Shown: positions 8,132-17,322 of the stretch, piece after piece
How positions within the stretch are numbered: the first letter of the stretch is position 1
Layout of the letters: each line of letters opens with the position of its first letter
NCBI RefSeq assembly: GCF_000317615.1
Contig: NC_019780.1
Coordinates: forward strand, 3,540,722 to 3,604,721
DNA length: 64,000 nt
From: Dactylococcopsis salina PCC 8305
Lineage (GTDB): Bacteria; Cyanobacteriota; Cyanobacteriia; Cyanobacteriales; Rubidibacteraceae
Direction: 5' to 3'
The notes under the pieces: generated by a model
Seen by the model: only the letters and a program-made list of their open reading frames with translations
Told to the model about the DNA's origin: nothing
The model's database searches: none
Translations under genes and position numbers: made by a program

Positions 8132-9301
8132 TTATGTTGTTAAAACCAAATTGGATGCTTTTATTAATCGTTGTAACACTTGTTTCAAAACCATTGCTGT
8201 CCATTTTATATCAGCTTCGGTGGTACTGCGTCCCAGTGTTAATCGAATTCCTGCTAACGCCATGGTTTCTGAATATCCCATTGCTGATAAAATTGGGCTA
8301 GGCTTGAGTTTACCACTATCACAAGCTGACCCAGCACTAATCCCGATTCCTGCTAAATTTAATTCACGGACTAGGGTTTTCCCTGTGATGGTTTCTTCTG
8401 GTGTTTTGACACAAAAACTGACATGATGGGGGAGGCGTTGCGTCCGATCGCCCGTGGGAATCAAATAAGGACAATCGGCGAGTAAATCAAACAATTGTTC
8501 CCGTAACTTCTCTAAACGAGGGGTTTCTGTAGTCATTTCTGCTTTCGCCAGTTGCGCGGCGACTCCTAACCCCGCGATCGCGCCGACAGCTTGTGTTCCC
8601 GATCGCAATTGTCGCTCTTGTCCGCCTCCCGTCAATAACGGTTTCAGGTCGATGCCCGATCGAACATACAACGCACCTGCCCCCTGCATTCCATAGAACT
8701 TGTGACCAGAAAGCGAGAGGAAATCAACTGGAAGCTGTTGGACATCGATCGGCAATTTTCCCGTCACTTGTACCGCATCAGTATGGAATAAAACCCCTTT
8801 TTGATGAGCAATTCTACTTAATTCAGCAATGGGTTGTAACGTTCCCACCTCGCTTTGTCCATAGATAATGGAAACCAAAACAGTATTACTTTGGATCGCT
8901 GTTTCTAAATCCCAGGGATGAATCCGTCCTTTCGTATCCACAGGAAGACGAGTCACTTCCCAGCCTCTAGTTTCTAGTCGTTTTGCCGTTTGCTCGATCG
9001 CGGAATGTTCCACACTAGAAATAATCAGATGTTGAGGAGACGAATATTGAGCAACGACTCCCAATAAAGCAAGATTATCAGATTCCGTGCCACCAGACGT
9101 AAACAGAATCGTCTCTGGGGTGGCTGCATTGATTAATTGAGCCACTTCCCCCCGTGCGATTTCGATTTCTGTGGCGGCGCGATTTCCCCAACTATGGAGA
9201 CTAGAGGGATTTCCCCACTGTTGGCTTAAAACAGTTTGCACCTTAGTAATAACATCAGGATGAGGGGGAGTGGTCGCACTGTGATCGAGATAGATTTGCA
9301 T
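8132..9301 (-). CDS. Cysteine desulfurase (NifS/IscS family)
   Basis: This PLP enzyme takes sulfur from cysteine, giving alanine and a protein persulfide for Fe-S cluster or tRNA thiolation pathways. The 389-residue form starts at ATG 9301 with the family's typical opening MQIYLDHSATTPPHP. The longer frame to 9427 runs through an intergenic repeat and is rejected. Visible motifs are TSGGTESDNLAL, the PLP lysine in SLSGHKFYGMQGAGALYVR, and the loop GSACDSGKLKPS with the persulfide cysteine. It heads the minus-strand run DUF1995-ABA4-like-membrane protein. Which client pathway it serves cannot be decided here. Confidence 0.93.
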   Translation of the reverse strand: MQIYLDHSATTPPHPDVITKVQTVLSQQWGNPSSLHSWGNRAATEIEIARGEVAQLINAATPETILFTSGGTESDNLALLGVVAQYSSPQHLIISSVEHSAIEQTAKRLETRGWEVTRLPVDTKGRIHPWDLETAIQSNTVLVSIIYGQSEVGTLQPIAELSRIAHQKGVLFHTDAVQVTGKLPIDVQQLPVDFLSLSGHKFYGMQGAGALYVRSGIDLKPLLTGGGQERQLRSGTQAVGAIAGLGVAAQLAKAEMTTETPRLEKLREQLFDLLADCPYLIPTGDRTQRLPHHVSFCVKTPEETITGKTLVRELNLAGIGISAGSACDSGKLKPSPILSAMGYSETMALAGIRLTLGRSTTEADIKWTAMVLKQVLQRLIKASNLVLTT

Positions 9302-9466
9302 TTTTCTGCTTGAACAATACATCATTCCGATGTTCGGATTTATATCTATCTTAATGTCTGTAAAAAGTAGTAAAAAGTAGGTTGGGTAGAGACGTTCCAT
9401 GGAACGTCTCCACGCGAAACCCAACACCGATCAGTTACAAGTTACAATCAATCCCCCCTAACCCCC
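9302..9466. repeat. Intergenic repeat with GGTTGGGT element and palindrome
   Basis: Directly upstream of the cysteine desulfurase is a GGTTGGGT...GAAACCCAACAC element (about 9380-9427) containing the 22-bp palindrome at 9389-9410. A C-rich tract then abuts the MITE-like copy. No gene is supported. Confidence 0.7.
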
Positions 9467-9872
9467 CAGGGCTGTTTCATTCTCGGTGTAAAATTATAAA
9501 AGTAAAGCGCGATGTCGCGAAGCGACCGCCCTTCGGACCTCGGGCTGATCAATCAGTCGCTCGATCGCGCTCCGCGCACCGATGCGAAGCCTCGATCGCG
9601 CATTTTTAGAAAGGTTTCTAATATGTCTAGTTTAATCAGTTACTGAAGCCCGAAGATGGCTTGGAGAAAGGCTTTGGCTACTACCCATTCTCGGTGTTAA
9701 AATCGAAAGCGATCGCCTGAACCTCTTACGGTACGTTCGATCGAGACGTTTTTCCTACTTTTTGGCTTTTTCATAAGAAAAAAGAGTCCTGAAATCTCCC
9801 CCATCTCCCTTGTCTCCCTTGTCTCCCCCATCTCCCTACCTCCCTTAATTTTAAAAGAATGAAACAGCCCTG
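9467..9872. mobile_element. Rearranged copy of the CAGGGCTG MITE
   Basis: The stretch starts CAGGGCTGTTTCATTCT and ends AGAATGAAACAGCCCTG, the same inverted termini as the compact copies at 17065 and 34103. It is 406 bp because unrelated sequence (about 9497-9685, rich in GATCGC) lies between a duplicated left end and the core. Part of the right half is replaced by CTCCC-rich simple repeat (about 9797-9845). The core GATCGCCTGAACC...ACGTTCGATCGA...TTTTTC is recognisable at about 9710-9785. C-runs and G-runs flank it. No coding capacity is seen. Confidence 0.7.
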
Positions 9873-9930
9873 GGGGGGGCTAGGGGGGATTCTTTTTCCA
9901 GTAACCCACCCCACCTACGTTTAAGCGATA

Positions 9931-11232
9931 CTATAGAGAAGCCATGACCTCATCTGCTGCTTTTAAGGTTTTGTCAATATCCTCATCGGTGTGAGCTAAA
10001 GAGGTGAAACCTGCTTCAAACTGAGACGGGGCTAAATAAATTCCTCGTTCTAACATTCCCCGATGATAGCGAGCAAACTTCTGTAAATCTGAGGTTTTTG
10101 CATCCTCAAAGCTATGAACGGGACGGTCAGTAAAGAAAACCCCAAACATGGCGCTAATCTGTCCCACAGAAACCGCATGACCATGTTTTTGAGCAATCTC
10201 TTTTAAGCCATCGGTTAGTTTTTTCGTCATTTGATCCAATTGTTCGTAAACCCCTGGACGCTGTAACAATTCTAGGGTTTTAATGCCAGCAGTCATCGCT
10301 AAAGGATTTCCTGATAGTGTTCCTGCTTGATACATGGGACCTGCTGGGGCGACAACTTCCATGATCTCTTTTTTACCGCCATAAGCGCCCACTGGCAAGC
10401 CACCACCGATGATTTTACCGAGTGTGGTTAAATCGGGGGTTACGCCAAATTTTTCTTGTGCGCCACCGTAACTAATGCGGAAACCCGTCATTACTTCATC
10501 AAATACCAGTAACGCACCGTTATCAGCAGTAATTTCTCGTAATCCTTCTAAAAAGCCAGCATCAGGAGGAACAAAACCAGAATTTCCCACAACAGGCTCT
10601 AAAATCACTCCTGCAATTTCTCCAGGATTATCTTCAAACAGTTTCTTCACTGCTTCTAAATCATTGTAAGGGGCAGCGAGGGTGTTACTGGTGGCGGCTT
10701 TGGGAACACCTGGAGAGTCGGGTAAGCCTAATGTCGCAACGCCAGAACCCGCTTGCACGAGGAACATATCACCGCTTCCGTGATAGCAACCTTGGAATTT
10801 AATTACTTTATCGCGTCCCGTATAAGCTCGCATTAGGCGCAAGGTTGCCATACAAGCCTCGGTTCCTGAGTTCACAAAACGCACCATTTCAATGCTCGGA
10901 ACGGCGTTAATGACCATTTCCGCCAAGACGTTTTCTTGGACACAAGGCGCACCAAAACTTGTTCCTTTGTCTAAGGTTTCGTGAAGGGCTTTGATTACTT
11001 CTGGGTGAGCGTGACCACAAATGGCGGGTCCCCAAGTGCCAACATAATCAATATATTCGTTACCATCCACATCCCAAACATGAGACCCTTCTACTTTATC
11101 GAAAACGATCGGTTGACCGCCGACGGAACTAAAGGCGCGAACAGGAGAACTTACGCCACCTGGCATCAAGTCTTTGGCGTTGCTAAAAATTTCTTCTGAT
11201 TGTGTGGTGTTAAATGCGGTTGCTGAAGTCAT
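9931..11232 (-). CDS. hemL: Glutamate-1-semialdehyde 2,1-aminomutase
   Basis: This PLP enzyme makes 5-aminolevulinate from glutamate-1-semialdehyde, the committed C5 precursor step for chlorophyll, haem and bilins. The 433-residue protein has [18 protein letters not shown] at the N-terminus, [37 protein letters not shown], and the PLP lysine in [18 protein letters not shown]. Length is that of cyanobacterial GSA aminomutases. It is divergent from chlH across a 393-bp spacer, which would allow shared control of early and Mg-branch tetrapyrrole steps. Confidence 0.97.
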   Translation of the reverse strand: MTSATAFNTTQSEEIFSNAKDLMPGGVSSPVRAFSSVGGQPIVFDKVEGSHVWDVDGNEYIDYVGTWGPAICGHAHPEVIKALHETLDKGTSFGAPCVQENVLAEMVINAVPSIEMVRFVNSGTEACMATLRLMRAYTGRDKVIKFQGCYHGSGDMFLVQAGSGVATLGLPDSPGVPKAATSNTLAAPYNDLEAVKKLFEDNPGEIAGVILEPVVGNSGFVPPDAGFLEGLREITADNGALLVFDEVMTGFRISYGGAQEKFGVTPDLTTLGKIIGGGLPVGAYGGKKEIMEVVAPAGPMYQAGTLSGNPLAMTAGIKTLELLQRPGVYEQLDQMTKKLTDGLKEIAQKHGHAVSVGQISAMFGVFFTDRPVHSFEDAKTSDLQKFARYHRGMLERGIYLAPSQFEAGFTSLAHTDEDIDKTLKAADEVMASL

Positions 11233-11479
11233 AGCTTTAACTCAAATTGGTTTTTGTTCAAAATTTAGGTTCAAAATTACCATCTCACAGAGACGGGTGA
11301 CTTTACTATCTTCCCCTACTTTGACAAAGTTTTTTCGATCGAACCAAGTTTGATCCTAATCAACGATGATGCTTCCTGTCTTTGCGATCAAGAAAACTTA
11401 ATCCGTTACATAAGTTTATAGTTTTTGCAGTAAATACTTTTGATTTTGTAAATAAATGTTACGAAATCAAGGTCGTTTT

Positions 11480-11509
11480 TTGTCAAATTATGTCGAATCA
11501 TCGTAAATT
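11480..11509 (+). promoter_or_regulatory. Possible chlH promoter in the hemL-chlH spacer
   Basis: TTGTCA (11480-11485) and TAAATT (11504-11509) are 18 bp apart on the chlH strand, about 117 bp before its ATG. The rest of the 393-bp spacer (11233-11625) shows no ORF and no obvious operator. AAGGAG before the chlH ATG is a good ribosome site. The match is by consensus only. Confidence 0.3.
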
Positions 11510-11625
11510 CGTACTCTGGGAAGCATTTTTTTGATACAAAACATAAAGGGCGAGGCAATTGGTGGCAATCCATTTTTTGCCTTCCCATCGAAAGAAGTTA
11601 TTGCTTATCGAAGGAGAAACTGTGA

Positions 11626-14600
11626 ATGTTCACTAACGTCAAGTCCACCATTCGCCACATTTCACCAGACTCGATCGGGGATCGGTCTCTTGTTAAGGTG
11701 GTCTATGTCGTGCTTGAGCCTCAATATCAGAGCGCTCTCTCAGCATCGGTTCGATCGATCAACGCCAATAATCCCAATGTTGCGATCGAGATTAGCGGTT
11801 ACTTAATTGAAGAACTCCGTGATCCTGAGAATTACGAGGCATTTAAGCACGATGTAGCCGAAGCCAACCTGTTTATTGGTTCATTAATTTTCATTGAAGA
11901 TTTAGCAGATAAAGTCGTAGAAGCGGTACAACCGCACCGCGACAATTTAGATGCGGCGATCGTCTTCCCTTCTATGCCCCAAGTGATGCGTCTCAACAAG
12001 TTGGGAAGTTTCTCCATGGCGCAATTAGGGCAAAGCAAAAGCGCGATCGCGCAATTTATGAGAAAACGCAAGGAGAAACAAGGCGCATCCTTCCAAGACG
12101 GGATGTTAAAACTCCTGCAAACCTTACCAAAAGTTTTAAAATACCTTCCTTTAGATAAAGCCCAAGATGCTCGTAACTTCATGTTATCGTTCCAGTATTG
12201 GCTAGGCGGTTCTCAGGACAACTTAGAGAACTTCTTGCTGATGCTGACGGATAAATATGTTTTACAACAAGAACACCAACAAGAAGTTAACTACGGTGAA
12301 CCGGTTGTCTATCCTGATATGGGAATTTGGCATCCTCTCGCCCCAAAAATGTTTGAGGATGTTAAAGAATACCTCAGTTGGTATAACAATCGCAGTGATA
12401 TCTCAGACGACTTGAAAGACCCCTTAAATCCCTGTATTGGTTTAGTTTTACAACGGACGCACTTAATCACAGGTGATGATGCCCACTATGTGGCTGTGGT
12501 TTCAGAATTAGAAGCCATGGGCGCGAGAGTGATTCCAATTTTTGCTGGTGGTTTAGACTTCTCCAAACCCGTAGATGAGTATTTCTGGGATACAGCAGCC
12601 CAAGGCGTAGAAGCGTTACCGATTGTGGATGCTGTGGTTTCTTTAACCGGATTTGCCTTAGTAGGCGGCCCCGCGCGTCAAGACCATCCGAAAGCCATTG
12701 AATCCCTCAAACGCATTAATCGCCCCTATATGGTAGCGTTACCCCTTGTTTTCCAGACAACAGAAGAATGGGAAGAAAGTGAGTTAGGATTGCATCCCGT
12801 ACAGGTCGCACTACAGATTGCAATTCCAGAACTCGACGGTGGTATTGAACCGATCATCCTTTCAGGACGAGATGGCGCAACAGGTCGCGCGATCGCCCTC
12901 CAAGATCGAGTCGAAACCATTGCCCAACGGGCGATGAAATGGGCAAAATTGCGCCGTAAACCGAAACTCGATAAAAAAGTCGCCATTACCGTCTTTAGCT
13001 TCCCTCCCGATAAAGGAAACGTGGGAACTGCCGCTTATCTCGATGTGTTTGGCAGCATTTACCAGGTTTTACAGGGACTCCGTAACAACGGCTACGACGT
13101 GGGAGACTTACCCGAATCCTCAAAAGAACTGATGGAACTGGTGTTACACGACGCACAAGCGCAATATGCCAGCCCAGAATTAAATATCGCCTATCGGATG
13201 TCCGTTCCCGAATACGAACGACTCACCCCCTACTCCGAAAATCTCCACGAAAACTGGGGTCCCCCACCCGGAGAACTGAACAGCGACGGCGAAAACCTCC
13301 TCATCTACGGAAAACAATTCGGAAATGTCTTCATCGGCGTTCAACCCACCTTTGGTTACGAAGGTGATCCGATGCGTCTCCTCTTCTCTCGTTCTGCTTC
13401 TCCCCATCATGGTTTTGCTGCCTACTACACCTACTTAGAAAAAGTCTGGGGTGCCGATGCAGTGTTACATTTCGGAACACATGGTTCTCTGGAGTTTATG
13501 CCAGGCAAACAAATGGGAATGTCTGGAGATTGCTATCCCGACAGTCTCATTGGTAGCATTCCTAACCTGTACTACTACGCCGCCAATAATCCCAGTGAGG
13601 CGACCATTGCCAAACGTCGCAGCTACGCCGAAACCATTTCTTATCTCACCCCTCCTGCGGAAAATGCAGGGCTTTATAAAGGCTTACAGGAATTACAAGA
13701 CTTGATTGGGTCTTATCAGAGTCTTAAAGATAACGGTCGCGCTGTGCAAATTGTGAATACAATCATGGATCAAGCGCGGATTGTGAATCTGGATAAAGAT
13801 GTTCACATTCCCGACCAAGATGCGGGAGAAATGACCCCAGAAGAACGGGATACTCTCGTCGGTTTGCTTTATAAACAGTTAATGGAAATTTCCTCTCGTT
13901 TGCTTCCTTGTGGGTTGCACGTCATTGGACAGCCACCGACTGCAGAAGAAGCGATCGCAACGTTAGTGAATATTGCGTCACTCGATCGCGAAGAAGAGGA
14001 CATCCAAGGTCTTCCCCGTAGCATCGCCGAAAGTCTCGGACGAGACATTGAGGAAATTTACCGCAATAATGACAAAGGGGTTTTAAGTGATGTGCAACTG
14101 TTACAAGACATCACCGCTGCCGTCCAAGACGCAGTCGCCGCCTTAGTTCACGCCCAAGCTGATGCCAACGGACGGGTTTCTCAAGTCTCCAAATTGAACT
14201 TCTTTAACATGGGGAAAAAAGAACCCTGGCTGAAAGCCCTCCATGACCTCGGTTATACGAAGGTCGATCGCGAAAAAATGAAACCCCTGTTTGAATATCT
14301 GGAGTTTTGCTTAGAACAAGTTATCGCTGATAACGAACTCGGTGGACTCTTACGCGGTTTAGAAGGAGAATATATCTTACCTGGACCCGGTGGCGATCCG
14401 ATTCGGAATCCCAATGTTTTACCCACAGGAAAAAATATTCATGCCCTTGATCCGCAGTCCATTCCCACAGCTGCCGCCGTCAAATCAGCAAAAGTCGTGA
14501 TCGATCGACTCTTAGATCGTCACCGCGCCGAAAATGGGGGACAACTTCCCGAAACGATCGCCTCTGTACTTTGGGGAACGGATAACATTAAGACTTATGG

Positions 14601-15615
14601 GGAATCTCTCGCACAAATCCTTTGCTTAATCGGTGTGAAGCCTGTTCCCGACTCTCTCGGACGCATCAACAAATTAGAATTGATGTCCTTAGAGGAACTG
14701 GGTCGTCCTCGCATTGATGTGGTTGTTAACTGTTCTGGGGTTTTCCGTGACCTGTTTATTAACCAAATGGCGCTGTTAGACCAAGGGGTGAAAATGGCAG
14801 CCGAAGCAGACGAACCCTTAGAGATGAATTTTGTTCGTAAACACGCCATGGAACAAGCAAAAGAAAACGGCATTAACCTCCGTCAAGCAGCGACGCGGAT
14901 TTTCTCTAATGCGTCCGGTTCTTATGCGTCTAACGTTAACCTCGCCGTGGAAAACAGTTCTTGGGAAGACGAATCTGAGTTACGAGATATGTATCTCAAT
15001 CGGAAGTCCTTTGCTTTCGATGCGGATAACCCAGGGATTATGAGTGAAAATCGGAAAATCTTTGAATCGGCATTAAAAACCGCCGATGTCACTTATCAAA
15101 ACTTAGATTCTTCTGAAATCAGTCTCAGTGACGTTTCCCACTATTTTGACTCTGATCCCACTAAAGTTGTGAGTAGTCTTCGGGAAGATGGCAAACAACC
15201 CGCCGCTTACATTGCGGATACCACTACAGCAAACGCCCAAGTGCGGAGTTTATCGGAAACCGTGCGTCTTGATGCGCGGACGAAGATGTTAAACCCGAAA
15301 TGGTATGAGGGAATGCTGAGTCACGGTTATGAAGGCGTGCGCGAGTTATCTAAGCGTTTAGTGAATACAATGGGCTGGAGTGCGACTGCTGGCGCTGTGG
15401 ATAACTGGGTGTATGAAGACACCAACGATACCTTCATCAAAGACAAGGAAATGCAGGAACGTTTATTAAACCTGAATCCGAATTCCTTCCGTCGCATGGT
15501 GACAACCCTGTTGGAAGCCAACGGACGCGGTTACTGGGAAACCAGCGAAGAAAACCTCGATCGTCTGCGTGAATTGTATCAAGAAGCAGAAGACCGCATC
15601 GAAGGGATTGAATAA
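11626..15615 (+). CDS. chlH: Magnesium chelatase subunit H
   Basis: This is the large porphyrin-binding subunit of Mg-chelatase. With ChlI and ChlD it inserts Mg2+ into protoporphyrin IX at the cost of ATP, the first chlorophyll-specific step. The 1329-residue length is that of cyanobacterial ChlH. Seen segments include the N-terminal domain ([29 protein letters not shown]), the cobaltochelatase-like core ([40 protein letters not shown]), and [38 protein letters not shown] near the C-terminal third. ATG is preceded by AAGGAG. BchH/CobN relatives are excluded by the length and close match to ChlH. Confidence 0.98.
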   Translation: MFTNVKSTIRHISPDSIGDRSLVKVVYVVLEPQYQSALSASVRSINANNPNVAIEISGYLIEELRDPENYEAFKHDVAEANLFIGSLIFIEDLADKVVEAVQPHRDNLDAAIVFPSMPQVMRLNKLGSFSMAQLGQSKSAIAQFMRKRKEKQGASFQDGMLKLLQTLPKVLKYLPLDKAQDARNFMLSFQYWLGGSQDNLENFLLMLTDKYVLQQEHQQEVNYGEPVVYPDMGIWHPLAPKMFEDVKEYLSWYNNRSDISDDLKDPLNPCIGLVLQRTHLITGDDAHYVAVVSELEAMGARVIPIFAGGLDFSKPVDEYFWDTAAQGVEALPIVDAVVSLTGFALVGGPARQDHPKAIESLKRINRPYMVALPLVFQTTEEWEESELGLHPVQVALQIAIPELDGGIEPIILSGRDGATGRAIALQDRVETIAQRAMKWAKLRRKPKLDKKVAITVFSFPPDKGNVGTAAYLDVFGSIYQVLQGLRNNGYDVGDLPESSKELMELVLHDAQAQYASPELNIAYRMSVPEYERLTPYSENLHENWGPPPGELNSDGENLLIYGKQFGNVFIGVQPTFGYEGDPMRLLFSRSASPHHGFAAYYTYLEKVWGADAVLHFGTHGSLEFMPGKQMGMSGDCYPDSLIGSIPNLYYYAANNPSEATIAKRRSYAETISYLTPPAENAGLYKGLQELQDLIGSYQSLKDNGRAVQIVNTIMDQARIVNLDKDVHIPDQDAGEMTPEERDTLVGLLYKQLMEISSRLLPCGLHVIGQPPTAEEAIATLVNIASLDREEEDIQGLPRSIAESLGRDIEEIYRNNDKGVLSDVQLLQDITAAVQDAVAALVHAQADANGRVSQVSKLNFFNMGKKEPWLKALHDLGYTKVDREKMKPLFEYLEFCLEQVIADNELGGLLRGLEGEYILPGPGGDPIRNPNVLPTGKNIHALDPQSIPTAAAVKSAKVVIDRLLDRHRAENGGQLPETIASVLWGTDNIKTYGESLAQILCLIGVKPVPDSLGRINKLELMSLEELGRPRIDVVVNCSGVFRDLFINQMALLDQGVKMAAEADEPLEMNFVRKHAMEQAKENGINLRQAATRIFSNASGSYASNVNLAVENSSWEDESELRDMYLNRKSFAFDADNPGIMSENRKIFESALKTADVTYQNLDSSEISLSDVSHYFDSDPTKVVSSLREDGKQPAAYIADTTTANAQVRSLSETVRLDARTKMLNPKWYEGMLSHGYEGVRELSKRLVNTMGWSATAGAVDNWVYEDTNDTFIKDKEMQERLLNLNPNSFRRMVTTLLEANGRGYWETSEENLDRLRELYQEAEDRIEGIE

Positions 15616-15638
15616 ACTGGTGTAATTAATATCCCATA

Positions 15639-15670
15639 ATGTAGAGACGTTCCATGGAACGTCTCTACAT
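15639..15670. repeat. Perfect 32-bp palindrome overlapping the RAYT fragment start
   Basis: The arms ATGTAGAGACGTTCCA and their exact complement form a perfect palindrome 24 bp after the chlH stop. Its inner 22 bp is the same palindrome found at 1574 and 9389, with near-perfect copies at 16891 and 46569. It could form a strong hairpin after chlH, but lacks a U-tract. Confidence 0.75.
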
Positions 15671-16013
15671 CGTTTGCGGGGAAACTTATGTGATTATGCC
15701 CAATCATGTTCATGGGATTGTGGTTATTGATCAACCCATTCCTGAACCTAAAAATAGAGATATTCCATCAAACGTCTCTGCAAGCCATATTTCACCAAAA
15801 CCGAATTCTCTCAGCGTAATTATTCGTTCCTATAAATCATCAGTAACCCGTTGGTGTCGTCAAAACGGTTATAAAAACTTTCAATGGCAGTCTCGGTTTT
15901 ATGAAAACATTATTCGACAGGATGATTCATTAGAACGGATTCAAAACTATATTTTTAATAATCCGAAAAAATGGCATCAAGATAGAAAGAATCTGCCAAG
16001 TCTTTTGATGTAA
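15654..16013 (+). pseudogene. 5'-truncated RAYT (REP-associated Y1 transposase)
   Basis: The frame encodes YVIMPNHVHGIVVI (the HUH metal-binding motif of Y1 transposases) and then FQWQSRFYENIIRQDDSLERIQNYIFNNPKKWHQD, the conserved C-terminal part of RAYT proteins with the catalytic-tyrosine helix. The usual ~50-60 residues before the HUH motif are missing. The apparent ATG lies in the centre of the palindrome at 15639-15670, so the repeat replaces the 5' end of the gene. RAYTs mobilise REP-type palindromes, so the link with the adjoining palindrome is suggestive. It is probably inactive. Confidence 0.75.
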
Positions 16014-16104
16014 AAGGATTAGTTATTTTCGTTAAGTATAACAAAGAAAATATCAAAGCGATCGCCAGAACCTGATCGAACACGCTCAAGTCTTACCAAT
16101 TTAA

Positions 16105-16788
16105 TTAAATCCTCCCATAATCAGCAATTAGAGGGGACGACAAACACTTTTGAGAGTTTAACCAGACCCACATTTGATCCCCTAAAGAAAAATGCCACCA
16201 TTCTTCAGGATGTTGGCAAAAGTTCGCACTGAACATAACTTCTTTTAACAATTCTCGTCGTTGATGATACCCTTGTTCCGAAGCGATCGTTGCGTTTTGA
16301 TAAAAATTGGGATGCGATCGAGCAGAAATTTCATCAATCTCTCCACCTAAATCAAGCGTTTCTTGTTTTTCATTGACAAGAGTTAAATCGATCGCCGCGC
16401 CAGTGCTATGAGGGGGAGGAGTATCAGGATTATTGCTTGGTTGCGCCCAAAATTGCGCCACTTGTTGCTCGATTTCGCTTTTAGAAGCATTAACCCACCG
16501 TTTTCTCAAGATTTGAAACGTATAATCCACCATAAACTGTTGGACAGCGATCGGGCGATAAGCATCAAAAATCTTTAAACGCCAACCAGGCCGTCTCAAT
16601 TCTAATTGTTTTTGCGATCGTTTTAACGCCTCTAAAACCCCCTCCCGTAACAGATAAGGAGAAACCTCCCCATAAGGAGCGCCAAGTTTTTGGTAAGGAT
16701 GAGGAGTTTCAAACGCGAACATCTCAGTGGGAATGGGAACTAAACCTTCTCCACAATCTTGAATCGAAATCATTTGATAGGGTTTCAT
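16105..16788 (-). CDS. D-alanyl-D-alanine dipeptidase (VanX/DdpX-like, M15D)
   Basis: The 227-residue zinc peptidase has HSTGAAIDLTL, the SxHxxGxAxD zinc motif of M15 peptidases, FDAYRPIAVQQFM around the catalytic arginine, and PEEWWHFSLGD with the base glutamate and third zinc ligand. The family hydrolyses D-Ala-D-Ala. In non-resistant bacteria it is thought to recycle cell-wall dipeptide. No signal peptide is seen, so it is probably cytosolic. The neighbours are a RAYT fragment and repeats, so no operon context helps. It is unlikely to mean vancomycin resistance, since vanH and vanA partners are absent from the window. Confidence 0.88.
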   Translation of the reverse strand: MKPYQMISIQDCGEGLVPIPTEMFAFETPHPYQKLGAPYGEVSPYLLREGVLEALKRSQKQLELRRPGWRLKIFDAYRPIAVQQFMVDYTFQILRKRWVNASKSEIEQQVAQFWAQPSNNPDTPPPHSTGAAIDLTLVNEKQETLDLGGEIDEISARSHPNFYQNATIASEQGYHQRRELLKEVMFSANFCQHPEEWWHFSLGDQMWVWLNSQKCLSSPLIADYGRI

Positions 16789-16869
16789 CTAGTTTTCGCG
16801 CTACTACTTTCTCTTCGATCGAATCGAGGTTAAATTTTAAATGATTTAAGCTCTCTTTAATCAACTTTT

Positions 16870-17064
16870 TTTTAGTCGTAGGTTGGGGTAGAGACGTTCC
16901 ATGGAAGGTCTCCACGCGAAACCCAACATTCCTTAATCAGTAGTTGTAGTTGTAGGTTGGGTGAAGAGTAGCGAAACCCAACATTTCATCCCCCCAACCC
17001 CCCTTAAAAAGGGGGGCTTAGAAGAAACCCAACATTTCATCCCCCCAACCCCCCTTAAAAAGGG
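16870..17064. repeat. Cluster of GGTTGGGT elements and C-run/G-run palindromes
   Basis: The 528-bp gap 16789-17316 has no gene. This part has a GGTTGGGT element with a one-mismatch copy of the 22-bp palindrome (16891-16912), a second GGTTGGGT...GAAACCCAAC element (about 16956-16982), and two adjacent copies of a CCCCCCTTAAAAAGGGGGG palindrome unit. The second of these is split by the MITE that follows. Confidence 0.75.
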
Positions 17065-17236
17065 CAGGGCTGTTTCATTCTATTTTTTGCTTGTTCCAGA
17101 TGTTAGGAATAACAGGGGTTTTACGGCTTTTTTCTTATGAATAAGTCAAAAAGTAAGAAAAAGCGTTCGATCGAACGTACCAGAAGGGGTTCAGGCGATC
17201 GCTTTCGATTTTAACACCGAGAATGAAACAGCCCTG
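17065..17236. mobile_element. MITE, copy with clean target duplication
   Basis: This 172-bp non-coding element has terminal inverted repeats CAGGGCTGTTTCATTCT/AGAATGAAACAGCCCTG. It lies between two copies of CCTTAAAAAGGG (12 bp), so it inserted into the centre of a C-run/G-run palindrome. By eye it is about 94% identical to the copy at 34103-34275, in opposite orientation. It has no ORF, so it would depend on a transposase elsewhere. Confidence 0.85.
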
Positions 17237-17322
17237 CCTTAAAAAGGGGGGCTTAGAAGTCGGTGGGGTGGTGTCGCCAATAGACAATGGGATAAGATAA
17301 GGAAAAATTTTCCCTTGTGATC

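Noticed and set aside
9302..9427. N-terminal extension of the cysteine desulfurase
   Set aside because: It covers the GGTTGGGT repeat; the family starts at the YLDHSATTP segment.
16105..16788. Vancomycin-resistance determinant
   Set aside because: A lone VanX-like dipeptidase without vanH, vanA or a VanRS pair is better read as a dipeptide-recycling enzyme.
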